In this document: one piece after another, positions 36,843-45,935 of the stretch
How positions within the stretch are numbered: position 1 is the first letter of the stretch
Layout of the letters: each line of letters starts with the position of its first letter
NCBI GenBank assembly: GCA_902577515.1
Contig: CACGZJ010000004.1
Coordinates: 1-64,000, forward strand
Direction: 5' to 3'
Length of the DNA: 64,000 nt
From: an uncultured Bacteroidota bacterium
GTDB lineage: Bacteria > Bacteroidota > Bacteroidia > Flavobacteriales > Flavobacteriaceae
Translations under genes and position numbers: made by a program
Notes under the pieces: model-generated
Told to the model about the DNA's origin: nothing
The model's database searches: none
The model's input: only the letters and a program-made list of their open reading frames with translations

Positions 36843-37625
36843 ATGAAAAAAATATTATTTGCATTAATCCTATCTGTTTTTGTTGGTTCTACGTTCACAA
36901 ACATTGTATATGCATCGACAACAGTAAATAGTCTAATCACTATTCAGGATTCACAAGATGAACCTATGATGGAAGCTACATCAGATGAAGCTTCAGCTGG
37001 TTTTACACAAGAATTAAAAAAACGTTTTATTGAAGGTGGTCCAAGCTTTATGGGAATTGTACTTATATGTCTCATACTTGGTTTAGCTATCTCAATTGAA
37101 AGAATTATATACCTTAATCTATCAACAACCAATACAGATAAGTTAACTGGTGATGTTGAAGATGCTCTTAAATCAGGTGGTGTTGAGGCTGCAAAGGAAG
37201 TTTGTAGAAACACAAAAGGTCCTGTGGCATCAATATTTTATCAAGGTTTAGATAGAGCTAAAGATGGAGTTGATTCCGCAGAGAAAGCTGTGATTTCTTA
37301 TGGTGGTGTTCAGATGGGGCAGCTAGAAAAAAATGTTTCATGGATATCATTATTTATTGCACTTGCACCTATGCTTGGATTCATGGGGACTGTAATTGGT
37401 ATGATTACTGCGTTTGATAGAATTGAAGCTGCTGGGGATATGCAACCATCACTTGTTGCAGGGGGTATTAAAGTTGCACTTTTAACGACAGTATTTGGTC
37501 TTATTGTTGCGATTATACTTCAAGTGTTCTATAATTATATTGTTGCAAAAATTGATTCAATTGTAAATGATATGGAAGATGCATCAATAACTTTAATTGA
37601 TATTCTTTCAGCTCAAAAAAAATAA
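36843..37625 (+). CDS. exbB: ExbB/TolQ/MotA-family proton channel protein
   Basis: 260 residues. Inner-membrane stator that, with ExbD, uses proton motive force to energise TonB or a similar system. An N-terminal signal-like helix (residues 1-24) and a further short periplasmic part precede three ExbB membrane helices at about 50-70, 165-190 and 208-235. The loop LEKNVSWISLFIALAPMLGFMGTVIGM is the family core. The ATG at 36843 (MKKILFALILSVF) was chosen; an earlier ATG at 36711 would lie inside the upstream gene and destroy the signal sequence. First gene of a five-gene cluster. Confidence 0.93.
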   Translation: MKKILFALILSVFVGSTFTNIVYASTTVNSLITIQDSQDEPMMEATSDEASAGFTQELKKRFIEGGPSFMGIVLICLILGLAISIERIIYLNLSTTNTDKLTGDVEDALKSGGVEAAKEVCRNTKGPVASIFYQGLDRAKDGVDSAEKAVISYGGVQMGQLEKNVSWISLFIALAPMLGFMGTVIGMITAFDRIEAAGDMQPSLVAGGIKVALLTTVFGLIVAIILQVFYNYIVAKIDSIVNDMEDASITLIDILSAQKK

Positions 37626-37631
37626 TTTGAT

Positions 37632-38081
37632 ATGAATCTTCAAAAAATTACAAAAATAGGGTGTATAACTCTAGGTGTGCTAGGTATAATATTTCTTTTT
37701 CTAGTATTTGGAACTGGTGATGATACTATCAAAATGTCTGCTGCATCAGGAGACTTTGGAGTTATTACTCCAATTATACTTTTAAGTCAATTAATACTTT
37801 TTATTGCCGTAATTGTTACTCTTACTTTTTCATTAAGAGGTATAGCAAAAGATAAAGCTAAAATGAAAAGTGCATTAACTTCTGCTGGTTTATTTCTAGT
37901 TGTTGTAGTAATTGCATTTATTCTCTCAAGTGGTGTTGAGACTCCAATGAGAGATGGTAAAGTTCTGTCAGCTATCGGTTCAAGACTGGTTGGTACTGGG
38001 ATTAGAGTCTTCTACATCTTAGCTATTGTTGCAGTTGGATTAATGATATTTTCAGGAGGTAAAAAATTTATAAAAAAGTAA
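37632..38081 (+). CDS. small four-helix membrane protein in the exbB-exbD operon
   Basis: 149 residues; not assigned to a characterised family. Four hydrophobic helices lie at about residues 8-27, 44-66, 83-100 and 124-141. The soluble loops are short, with PMRDGKVLSAIGSRLVGTGIR between the last two. It sits between exbB and the first exbD with gaps of six and three bases. A gene of this kind at this place is common in Flavobacteriia, as far as I recall, and suggests an accessory subunit of the channel complex. Confidence 0.8.
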   Translation: MNLQKITKIGCITLGVLGIIFLFLVFGTGDDTIKMSAASGDFGVITPIILLSQLILFIAVIVTLTFSLRGIAKDKAKMKSALTSAGLFLVVVVIAFILSSGVETPMRDGKVLSAIGSRLVGTGIRVFYILAIVAVGLMIFSGGKKFIKK

Positions 38082-38084
38082 ATT

Positions 38085-38708
38085 ATGGCTAGAAGAAAGT
38101 CCCCAGAAGTAAATGCAGGGTCAATGGCAGATATTGCCTTCCTGCTTTTGATTTTCTTTCTTGTTACTACAACAATTGAGACTGATAGTGGGATTAATAG
38201 AAAGTTGCCTCCAATGGAAGAGCAAATTGATCCACCAATAATTAGACAAAAAAATATTTTTACAGTTGTAGTAAATAAAAATAATCAATTATTAGTTGAG
38301 GAAGAACTAACCGATATTAAAGATCTAAGAGATTTGGCTGTAGATTTTCTTGACAACGGAGGTGGTTCTGGTGAAGAAGCATGTGATTACTGTCAAGGAA
38401 ATAAAGATCCTAGATCATCTGACAATCCTGATAAGGCTATTATTTCCCTAAAAAACGATAGAGAAACTGAGTATAAAGTTTATATTGCAGTTCAAAATGA
38501 ATTAGTTGCTGCCTATAATGTCTTAAGAAATCGAGAATTTAACAGGCTCTATCCAAATGAGGTTATATCTTATGTTGAGGCAGACTTGAGATACAGTGAT
38601 CCAAGAACCTCTTCAGATGATAAAGCTAGTTTGAAAGAAAAATTAGATATTATTAAAGCATTGTACCCTCAAAAATTATCTGAGGCAGAACCAAGTAAAG
38701 TGAATTAA
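38085..38708 (+). CDS. exbD: ExbD-family transport protein 1
   Basis: 207 residues. A single membrane helix near the N-terminus, MADIAFLLLIFFLVTTTI, carries the proton-accepting Asp in the ADIAF motif. The remainder is periplasmic. Relative to classical 140-residue ExbD it has a longer periplasmic part with a Cys pair (ACDYC) that could form a disulfide or bind metal. Two bases separate it from the second exbD. Confidence 0.92.
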   Translation: MARRKSPEVNAGSMADIAFLLLIFFLVTTTIETDSGINRKLPPMEEQIDPPIIRQKNIFTVVVNKNNQLLVEEELTDIKDLRDLAVDFLDNGGGSGEEACDYCQGNKDPRSSDNPDKAIISLKNDRETEYKVYIAVQNELVAAYNVLRNREFNRLYPNEVISYVEADLRYSDPRTSSDDKASLKEKLDIIKALYPQKLSEAEPSKVN

Positions 38709-38710
38709 TT

Positions 38711-39193
38711 ATGGCAAAATTTAAAAAAAATAAAAGTGGAGACCTGCCTGCTATATCAACTGCATCCCTTCCTGATATAGTTTTTATGTTATTGTTTTTT
38801 TTCATGGTTGCAACAGTTATGAGAGATAGTACTCTAATGGTTCAAAATACATTACCTGCTGCTGATCAAGTCCAAAAGCTAGATAAAAAAGATCGTGTTA
38901 TTTATATATACGCAGGAAAGCCATCTAGTAGATATATTGAAACCTATGGTACTTCAGCTAAAATTCAACTCAATGACAAGTTTGGGACAATAGAAGAAGT
39001 TGGTGCTTTTGTCCTTGCAGAGAGAGCTGCAAAACGTCAGGAACTTCAGAATGTTCTTACTACTGCTCTTAAAGTTGATAGTGATACTAAGATGGGAATC
39101 ATAAGTGATATTAAACAAGAGTTACGTAAGGTAAATGCATTAAAGCTAAACTATACAACTAGAGTTGGAGATTATACACAAAATTTCAACTAA
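38711..39193 (+). CDS. exbD: ExbD-family transport protein 2
   Basis: 160 residues. Membrane helix with the conserved Asp in LPDIVFMLLFFFMVATVM (residues about 19-36), then a periplasmic domain. The two different ExbD proteins probably form a heterodimer inside the ExbB pentamer, as suggested for other Bacteroidota. Its last 29 bases overlap the proposed TTG start of the barrel gene. Confidence 0.91.
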   Translation: MAKFKKNKSGDLPAISTASLPDIVFMLLFFFMVATVMRDSTLMVQNTLPAADQVQKLDKKDRVIYIYAGKPSSRYIETYGTSAKIQLNDKFGTIEEVGAFVLAERAAKRQELQNVLTTALKVDSDTKMGIISDIKQELRKVNALKLNYTTRVGDYTQNFN

Positions 39194-39854
39194 TAAAAGG
39201 TTAGTTACACTTACTTATTTTTTAAGCTTAGTATTATTTTCTCAAGATAATTCAGATTCTGATTTTTATAGAGAGGATCAATTTTATTTTGGTTCAAGTT
39301 ATTTTATTCAAACTGAATCTATTGAAGATTTTAAACAAAATGGATTTTCAGGTAACTTTCAATTAGGATTTATTAGAGATATACCTATTAACTCTAGCTC
39401 TTCAAAAGCCATAGGTATTGGACTTGGCTTTGAAAGAAATTATTTTACATCTAATGTTCAACCAAGAAAGCAAAATGATAAGATAGATTATGAAATAATT
39501 GTTAGTAGATTTCTTGAGTCAAAAAATAAAATTTCATTTTCATCAATTTCCATACCAATTGAATATAGATGGAGGAAATCAACTATAACTAACTATAAGT
39601 TTTGGAGAATCTATTCGGGATTTAAGATTAAGAAGAATTTTACTTTGTATTCAAATCCTTCCTATGGTTCTGAATTAAGAATAAAAGATATTCAGGATTG
39701 GACTTCATCAATATATTTAAATGCCGGATATAATACTTGGAATATTTCTCTTGAATATGATTTAAACCCATTAATCAAAAATAAAAAGACAACTGAAGAG
39801 ACTGATTTAAATATAAGTTTTTTTAGGATAGGACTTATTTTCTATTTTTTATAA
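39165..39854 (+). CDS. PorT-like outer-membrane beta-barrel protein
   Basis: 229 residues. After an N-terminal hydrophobic signal (residues about 12-26, ending FSQ) the protein alternates in beta-strand pattern and ends in FLRIGLIFYFL-like aromatic C-terminus (IGLIFYFL), a barrel signature. DFYREDQFYFGSSY and SIPIEYRWRKS...YKFWRIYSGFKIK match the PorT/porin family of Bacteroidota. The only workable start is TTG at 39165, inside exbD2; the site is uncertain. It may be an outer-membrane partner of the energiser or a type IX secretion paralogue. Its TAA stop overlaps rpoN by six bases. Confidence 0.78.
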   Translation: MEIIHKISTNKRLVTLTYFLSLVLFSQDNSDSDFYREDQFYFGSSYFIQTESIEDFKQNGFSGNFQLGFIRDIPINSSSSKAIGIGLGFERNYFTSNVQPRKQNDKIDYEIIVSRFLESKNKISFSSISIPIEYRWRKSTITNYKFWRIYSGFKIKKNFTLYSNPSYGSELRIKDIQDWTSSIYLNAGYNTWNISLEYDLNPLIKNKKTTEETDLNISFFRIGLIFYFL

Positions 39855-41270
39855 TTCCTTTCTTAATCTTGCTACTGGTATATCAAGTTGTTCTCGGTAT
39901 TTTGAAACTGTTCTTCTTGCTACTTTGAAACCTTTATTAGATAATTTATTAGATAATTCAATATCTGACAATGGTTTAACTTTATTCTCAAACTTTATAA
40001 TTTCTTTTAAAATTCTTTTTATTTCAATTGTTGAAATATCATCTCCCTCACTATTTTTCATTCCCTCCGAGAAATAACTTTTAAGAAGTTTTATACCGTA
40101 AGGGGTATCAATATATTTACTATTTGCAACTCGAGATACTGTAGAAATATCCATGTCTATCATTTCAGCTACATCTTTTAGAATCATAGGTTTAAGATTA
40201 CTTTCTTCACCAGTTAGGAAATAATTTTTCTGAAAGTTAACAATTGCATTAACTGTTTGAAAAAGAGTTTGATGCCTTTGTTCTATTGCTTCAATAAACC
40301 ATTTTGCTGAATCAAGTTTTTGCTTTAAAAATTGAATTGCTTGATTTTGTGATTTTGTTTTGTTTGGATCTTTTTTATATCCCTCTAATATATTTTTATA
40401 AGAATGAGAAAGTCTTAATTCTGGAGAGTTTCTTTTATTTAATTCTACAATTAAATCTCCATCCTCAATTGTTAATATAAAATCTGGAGTAATAGCGTTA
40501 TTGGTAAAATCACTGGTTATTGAACCTCCTGGTTTAGGATTCAATTTGGAAATTTCTTCTATAGCTTCTTTTAATTTTTGCTCTGTTAGGTTTAGTCTCT
40601 CTGATAGTTTGGAGAACTTTTTCTTTGAAAACGAATCAAAATCATTTTCTATAATTTTAATAGAATTATCAATTGATTCTTTGGAATTCTTTCTTCTTAG
40701 TTGAATTAACAAACATTCTTTCAAAGATCTTGCACCAACTCCTGGAGGATCTAATTCTTGAATTTTCTGTAAAACTGATAATATTTCTTCTTTTGAGGTT
40801 ACTATGTTCTGTGTAAATGCTAAATCATCAATTATATCTTCTACCTCTCTTCTTAAATATCCACTTTCATCAATACTTCCAATTAAAAAATCACAAATAG
40901 GCTTATGTTTTTCATCAAGAATTAAATTTTTAGATTGATTATCTAGATATTGGTGAAAGCTGTATGAAGCTTTTGTTTGAAAATTAGTATTTTCTTGCTC
41001 ACTTGAATAATAATTTTGACTATTGTCATAATCATCAGACATATCCGTAAGATAATCATCTACGTTTACATCATCATTCAGATCAACTTCAAACTCATCA
41101 TTCTCAATCTCTGTTTTCTCATTACCTATTTCCAATGCAGGATTCTCCTCAATTTCATTTTTAATTTTTTGTTCTAATTCTGCTGTTGTAAGCTGAATTA
41201 GTTTCATTAACTGAATCTGTTGTGGTGATAGCTTTTGTGAAAGCTTTAATTGTAGTTTTTGATTAAGCAT
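39849..41270 (-). CDS. rpoN: RNA polymerase sigma-54 factor
   Basis: 473 residues. Region I is at the start (LQLKLSQKLSPQQIQLMKLIQL), followed by an acidic region II around residues 50-80, a core-binding region with LNPKPGG, a helix-turn-helix near MDISTVSRVANSKYI, and the RpoN box ARRTVSKYRE at the end. It directs transcription from -24/-12 promoters with AAA+ activators. No activator is in the window. It precedes asnS in the usual flavobacterial neighbourhood; ATG start. Confidence 0.96.
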   Translation of the reverse strand: MLNQKLQLKLSQKLSPQQIQLMKLIQLTTAELEQKIKNEIEENPALEIGNEKTEIENDEFEVDLNDDVNVDDYLTDMSDDYDNSQNYYSSEQENTNFQTKASYSFHQYLDNQSKNLILDEKHKPICDFLIGSIDESGYLRREVEDIIDDLAFTQNIVTSKEEILSVLQKIQELDPPGVGARSLKECLLIQLRRKNSKESIDNSIKIIENDFDSFSKKKFSKLSERLNLTEQKLKEAIEEISKLNPKPGGSITSDFTNNAITPDFILTIEDGDLIVELNKRNSPELRLSHSYKNILEGYKKDPNKTKSQNQAIQFLKQKLDSAKWFIEAIEQRHQTLFQTVNAIVNFQKNYFLTGEESNLKPMILKDVAEMIDMDISTVSRVANSKYIDTPYGIKLLKSYFSEGMKNSEGDDISTIEIKRILKEIIKFENKVKPLSDIELSNKLSNKGFKVARRTVSKYREQLDIPVARLRKEL

Positions 41271-41314
41271 ATTTAGTAATACTTAAACAAAATTAAGAAA
41301 AGAATTAATTTCAA

Positions 41315-42739
41315 TTAAAAAGATGCGTTTTTTGGTGTTCTTGGATAAGGAATTACATCTCTAATGTTTGACATACCAGTACAAAACATTACCATTCTTT
41401 CAAAACCTAGTCCAAACCCACTGTGAGGAACAGTCCCATATTTTCTGAGATCTAGATACCACCATAATTCCTCCTCTTCAATGCCCATTTCAGACATTCT
41501 TTTTTTGAGTACATCTAGTCTTTCTTCTCTTTGGGAACCTCCTATTATTTCACCAATACCTGGAAATAGAACATCCATTGCTCTAACAGTTTTATCATCA
41601 TCATTTAATCTCATATAAAACGCTTTAATTTTTGAGGGATAATCATAAATAATTACAGGAGACTTAAAATGCTTTTCAACCAGAAATCTCTCATGCTCAC
41701 TTTGAAGATCGGAACCCCAATTATCTAATAAGAATTTAAACTTTTTCTTTTTGTTATAATTGGATTTTTTTAGTATTTCAAATGCCTCTGTGTATGAAAC
41801 ACGAGTAAATTCATTATTCACAGTAAACTTGATCTTATCGATTAGGCTTAAATCACTCCTTTCATTTTTTGGTTTTTGACTTTCCTCTTTTAAAAGTCTT
41901 TCTTCAAGAAATTTTAAATCTTCCTCACAATTTTTTAAAATATATTTTAGAATATACTTTACAAATGATTCAGCTAAATCCATGTTATCATTGAGATCAT
42001 AAAAGGCCATCTCTGGCTCAATCATCCAAAATTCTGAAGCATGTCTGGAAGTATTGGAATTTTCTGCTCTAAAAGTTGGCCCAAATGTATAAACATTCCC
42101 TAGGCCAAGAGCATAGGTTTCTGCTTCTAGCTGCCCTGAGACAGTAAGGCTAGTTTTTTTGCCAAAAAAATCATCTGAATAGTCAATATCTTTTTTTTCC
42201 AGATCGTCTTTTCCTAATGTGGTTACCTTAAACATTTCTCCAGCTCCCTCAGCATCACTTGATGTTATAATTGGAGTATGTATATAATTGAAACCATTTT
42301 TGTTAAAATAGTCATGAATACTAAAAGCTAATTTTGATCTGATTCTCATTACAGAGCTAAATGTCGAAGTTCGTATCCTAAGATGAGCTTGTTCCCTTAA
42401 AAACTCAAAACTGTGTTTCTTGGGCTGAATAGGATATTTTTCGGGATCTGATTCACCCAATAGCTTAATTTTTGAAACATTAATCTCAAAATTTTGACCT
42501 TTACCAATGCTATTAACTAATATACCAGTAATTATTAATGAACATCCAACACTAATTCTTTTGATAATATCTTCATCTATAATACCCTCATTTATTACAC
42601 ATTGAATATTTTTAATTGTAGATCCATCATTTAATTCAATAAATTTATTGGCTCTAAAAGCCCTTACCCATCCACCTAGGTTAATCTCGCTGTCAATTAA
42701 TGGAGAATCATATATTTCTTGAACTTTCAATAGATTCAT
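41315..42739 (-). CDS. asnS: asparaginyl-tRNA synthetase
   Basis: 474 residues. An OB-fold anticodon-binding domain (VRAFRANKFIELNDGST) occupies about residues 17-105; the class II catalytic core follows, with FTFGPTFRAENSNTSRHASEFWMIEPE (motif 2) and HSGFGLGFERMVMFCTGMSNIRDVIPYPR (motif 3). It charges tRNA-Asn. The order here, rpoN-asnS-frr-pyrH on one strand (asnS and frr are two bases apart), suggests a translation-linked transcript starting upstream. Confidence 0.96.
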   Translation of the reverse strand: MNLLKVQEIYDSPLIDSEINLGGWVRAFRANKFIELNDGSTIKNIQCVINEGIIDEDIIKRISVGCSLIITGILVNSIGKGQNFEINVSKIKLLGESDPEKYPIQPKKHSFEFLREQAHLRIRTSTFSSVMRIRSKLAFSIHDYFNKNGFNYIHTPIITSSDAEGAGEMFKVTTLGKDDLEKKDIDYSDDFFGKKTSLTVSGQLEAETYALGLGNVYTFGPTFRAENSNTSRHASEFWMIEPEMAFYDLNDNMDLAESFVKYILKYILKNCEEDLKFLEERLLKEESQKPKNERSDLSLIDKIKFTVNNEFTRVSYTEAFEILKKSNYNKKKKFKFLLDNWGSDLQSEHERFLVEKHFKSPVIIYDYPSKIKAFYMRLNDDDKTVRAMDVLFPGIGEIIGGSQREERLDVLKKRMSEMGIEEEELWWYLDLRKYGTVPHSGFGLGFERMVMFCTGMSNIRDVIPYPRTPKNASF

Positions 42740-42741
42740 TT

Positions 42742-43293
42742 TCAGACTGTTAGAATATCTTTCTCTTTTGATGTGAACATTTCCTCTACCTTCTTTATAT
42801 ATTTATCAGTAAGATCTTGAGAATCAACTTCTAGATTGGATTTTAAGTCATCAGAAATTTCTAGAGCTTTAATTTTATTATTTGCATCTTTTCTTGCATT
42901 TCTAATACTCACTTTTGCAGATTCAGATTCAGATTTTGCAAATTTTGTTAGTTCAATTCTTCTTTCTTCTGTTAGTGGAGGAATATTAATTAGAATAGAC
43001 TCCCCGTTATTTACAGGGTTAAATCCAAGATTAGAATCAATTATACTTTTTTCAATTTCATCAATTATTGATTTTTCCCATGGCTGAATACTTATCGTTT
43101 GAGCATTTGGTGTACTAACAGAAGCAACCTGATTTAAAGGAGTTAAATTACCATAATATTCAACTGAAATACCTTTTAACATTACAGGATTTGCCTTACC
43201 GGCCCTGATTTTTGCTAGTTCGGTTTCTAAATGATCAATAGCAGCCATCATATTTAATTCTGCACTCTCTATTATTTCTTGGTTGTCTTCCAT
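42742..43293 (-). CDS. frr: ribosome recycling factor
   Basis: 183 residues. Splits post-termination ribosomes together with EF-G. LETELAKIRAGKANPVMLKGISVEYYG at the N-terminus and EERRIELTKFAKSESESAKVSIRNARKDANNKIK near the middle are the family signatures; a three-helix bundle and a small beta domain result. Ten bases after pyrH. ATG start. Confidence 0.97.
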   Translation of the reverse strand: MEDNQEIIESAELNMMAAIDHLETELAKIRAGKANPVMLKGISVEYYGNLTPLNQVASVSTPNAQTISIQPWEKSIIDEIEKSIIDSNLGFNPVNNGESILINIPPLTEERRIELTKFAKSESESAKVSIRNARKDANNKIKALEISDDLKSNLEVDSQDLTDKYIKKVEEMFTSKEKDILTV

Positions 43294-43303
43294 AATACTT
43301 TAT

Positions 43304-44011
43304 TTAACTAGAAACTTTTGTTCCTATCTTTTCTCCCATAATTATTTTAGTTAAGTTGCCTTTTGTGTTTATATCAAAAACAATTATTGGAAGTTTATTC
43401 TCCTTGCTAAGGGTAAAAGCAGTAGTATCCATAATTTTTAGTCCTTTACGAATAGTTTCTTCAAAAGAAATATCATCGAATTTAATAGCTTCTTCATTCT
43501 TTTCGGGATCTTCACTATAAATACCATCTACTCTAGTCCCCTTTAATATGACATCAGCATTAATTTCAATTGCTCTAAGAACTGCTGCAGAGTCAGTTGT
43601 AAAATATGGATTACCTGTTCCAGATGCAAAAATTACAACTCTACCTTTTTCGAGATGTCTAGTTGCTTTTCTTTTTATAAAAGGCTCTGCTATAGATTCC
43701 ATTTTTATTGCAGATTGAAGTCTTGTTGGAATATCTATGCTCTCCAAAGCATTCTGAAGAGCTAATCCATTAATAACTGTTGCAAGCATTCCCATATAAT
43801 CTGCTTGAACTCTATCAATTCCATCTTTTGAACCACTTAATCCTCTAAAAATATTACCGCCACCGATTACAATTGCAATCTCAACTCCTTGCTTATGAAT
43901 TTCTTTTATTTCCTCTGCATAAACAATCAGCCTGTCATTATCAATTCCGTAAGAATTTTTTCCTAATAGTGCTTCACCACTTAACTTTAGTAAAATTCGA
44001 TTGTATTTCAT
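43304..44011 (-). CDS. pyrH: UMP kinase
   Basis: 235 residues. Phosphorylates UMP to UDP. The amino-acid-kinase fold shows [11 protein letters not shown] at the start, [11 protein letters not shown], and [22 protein letters not shown] at 44011 is used; a GTG directly before it (44014) would add one residue. It precedes frr by ten bases, the conserved pyrH-frr pair. Confidence 0.97.
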   Translation of the reverse strand: MKYNRILLKLSGEALLGKNSYGIDNDRLIVYAEEIKEIHKQGVEIAIVIGGGNIFRGLSGSKDGIDRVQADYMGMLATVINGLALQNALESIDIPTRLQSAIKMESIAEPFIKRKATRHLEKGRVVIFASGTGNPYFTTDSAAVLRAIEINADVILKGTRVDGIYSEDPEKNEEAIKFDDISFEETIRKGLKIMDTTAFTLSKENKLPIIVFDINTKGNLTKIIMGEKIGTKVSS

Positions 44012-44051
44012 CACTTAGGGATTATGCAAATATAATTATAATGTTTCAAAT

Positions 44052-44741
44052 TTATTTAAATCTTAGAGCGTCACTAATTGAAAAATCCCCAATACTAATT
44101 CTCTTTAATTCGTAAAGATGTGATCCTGAGTTAAGTTTTTGTCCATAATCGTTAGCAATAGATCTAATATAGGTACCCTTAGAACATTTAATAACGAATT
44201 CAATATAGGGTGCAGAGAAATTTAATATTTCAAAATCATAGATTTCAATCTCTCTTGGTTCAATTTCAATTTCAATATTTTCTCTAGCATATTTGTACAT
44301 TCTTTTACCATCTTTTTTTAGAGCAGAATAAATTGGAGGGAATTGTCTCTGTCTGCCTACAAATGTTTTTGAAATTTTTAAAACTTTACTTTCATCAACA
44401 TGATTATAATCATAAGTTCCATCTATTTCTGTTTCTCTGTCATATGAAGGAGTTGTTTCCCCCAATTTAATAATACCAGTATATTTCTTTGATAGGTACT
44501 GATATTTAGAGATATTTTTTGTCTCTTTACCGATACATATAATTAATAGGCCAGTAGCAAGGGGGTCAAGTGTACCAGCATGTCCAACCTTAATCTTTTT
44601 GACTTTTAGTCTTGTTTGTAAACTCTTGCGAACATATTTAACAACATCAAATGAGGTCCATTCAATTGGTTTGTCAATTAAAATTATCTTACCATTTTTT
44701 AGATCATCTTGTGTTACAGACTCTAGGAAGTCATTTAACAT
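44052..44741 (-). CDS. truB: tRNA pseudouridine(55) synthase
   Basis: 229 residues. Makes pseudouridine 55 in the T-loop of tRNAs. KPIEWTSFDVV and the catalytic GHAGTLDPLATGLL (Asp) are clear. It lacks the C-terminal PUA extension of longer homologues, which is normal in Bacteroidota. In related genomes an undecaprenyl-diphosphatase gene (uppP) often lies directly before truB; here DUF3098 does. Confidence 0.95.
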   Translation of the reverse strand: MLNDFLESVTQDDLKNGKIILIDKPIEWTSFDVVKYVRKSLQTRLKVKKIKVGHAGTLDPLATGLLIICIGKETKNISKYQYLSKKYTGIIKLGETTPSYDRETEIDGTYDYNHVDESKVLKISKTFVGRQRQFPPIYSALKKDGKRMYKYARENIEIEIEPREIEIYDFEILNFSAPYIEFVIKCSKGTYIRSIANDYGQKLNSGSHLYELKRISIGDFSISDALRFK

Positions 44742-44747
44742 TATAAA

Positions 44748-44978
44748 TTAATTTTTAGATTTTTTAAGAATTGTAAAAATACAAAGAGTAAAACCTAAAA
44801 TTACAATCAGGGGTGCAAGTCTTATCCTTCTGAAATTATAAATTTCAAAATTAAATACTTCAGGATTATCTGATGCTCCTCCCGACATTAACAGAAAACC
44901 AATACTAATAACTAAAATAGATATAATAAGTAGTTTATATCTACTCTTATTAAATAAAAAATCTTTCTTTTTCTTCAT
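44748..44978 (-). CDS. DUF3098 family small membrane protein
   Basis: 76 residues with two hydrophobic helices (about residues 13-31 and 51-70) and a short loop containing NFRRIRLAPLIVILGF, typical of DUF3098. Function unknown, but the family lies next to ftsX across Bacteroidota. One base separates it from ftsX and six from truB. Cytoplasmic N-terminus is Lys-rich. Confidence 0.85.
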   Translation of the reverse strand: MKKKKDFLFNKSRYKLLIISILVISIGFLLMSGGASDNPEVFNFEIYNFRRIRLAPLIVILGFTLCIFTILKKSKN

Positions 44979-44979
44979 T

Positions 44980-45852
44980 TTATCTGGATATTGTTAGTTT
45001 AAGATATCTCTGAGTTATAAAATAAGAACTGACAAATGAACTAAAAATTCCAAATATGATAATAAAAACTATCAAGACTATTATATCCTTAAAATTTGAA
45101 AAAAAATCAATTTCTTTAATTTCAATACTCATGAAGTATACAATACTAAATAAAATTATTAGTGAACAGATTGAAGAAAATATATTTATTCTAAGATGAG
45201 TAAGAATAAAAGGCTTCCTTATAAATTCTCCAGTTGCACCAACTAGTTGCATGGTTTTAATTACCTCTCTTTTGGAATATATAGATATTCTTATAGAGTT
45301 ACTTATTAAAATAAAGCTAGCTACAAAAAAAACTATGCATAATAAAATTATCCATAGTCCAATCTTCTTAAAGTTATTATTTAAAATTTCTACTAATGGT
45401 TTATCATACTCTATCTCTTCAATAAAACTAAATCTCTTAAGACTTGTAATAAAACTCTCAATGTTAAATACATCAATTATATCACCATATAGTTTAACTG
45501 AAACTAAATCCAGAAGAGGATTATATCCAATAAATCCAACAAACTCTTCACCGATTTCTTTTGAGAATTCATTTGCAGCATCTTCTTTAGATATAAAGTT
45601 AATCTCTTTTACTTCATCACTTAAATTAAGAAATTTCATAAGTTGACTATACTCTATTTCTTTAGAGGAATTTTTTAAGTAAATATTCACAAGAATATTT
45701 TCCTTAAAATAATTTTCTACAGTTGAAGTTTTCAAGTATAAAAAGCCCATAACAGATAAAGAAAATAGTGCTATTGTATTAATGAAAAATAAGGATAATA
45801 GATTACCCGATATTCTGCTCCTCCTATAATTTGTTTTTTCAGTTAACTTCAA
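44980..45852 (-). CDS. ftsX: cell division permease-like protein FtsX
   Basis: 290 residues. Four membrane helices: one at about 19-42 and three C-terminal at about 168-190, 219-243 and 260-283, with an extracytoplasmic domain between the first two. FtsX with FtsE regulates peptidoglycan hydrolases in division; ftsE is not in the window. The start is TTG at 45852, because the next in-frame ATG lies inside the first membrane helix. The YSKREVIKTMQLVGATGEFIRKPF segment is the family signature. Confidence 0.91.
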   Translation of the reverse strand: MKLTEKTNYRRSRISGNLLSLFFINTIALFSLSVMGFLYLKTSTVENYFKENILVNIYLKNSSKEIEYSQLMKFLNLSDEVKEINFISKEDAANEFSKEIGEEFVGFIGYNPLLDLVSVKLYGDIIDVFNIESFITSLKRFSFIEEIEYDKPLVEILNNNFKKIGLWIILLCIVFFVASFILISNSIRISIYSKREVIKTMQLVGATGEFIRKPFILTHLRINIFSSICSLIILFSIVYFMSIEIKEIDFFSNFKDIIVLIVFIIIFGIFSSFVSSYFITQRYLKLTISR

Positions 45853-45935
45853 ATCTATATAAAAGTACTAAACAATTAATAAATTAATTTTTAAGTTAAT
45901 CAAATAAGTTCTTCCTTTGTAAAAATTTTATTTAA

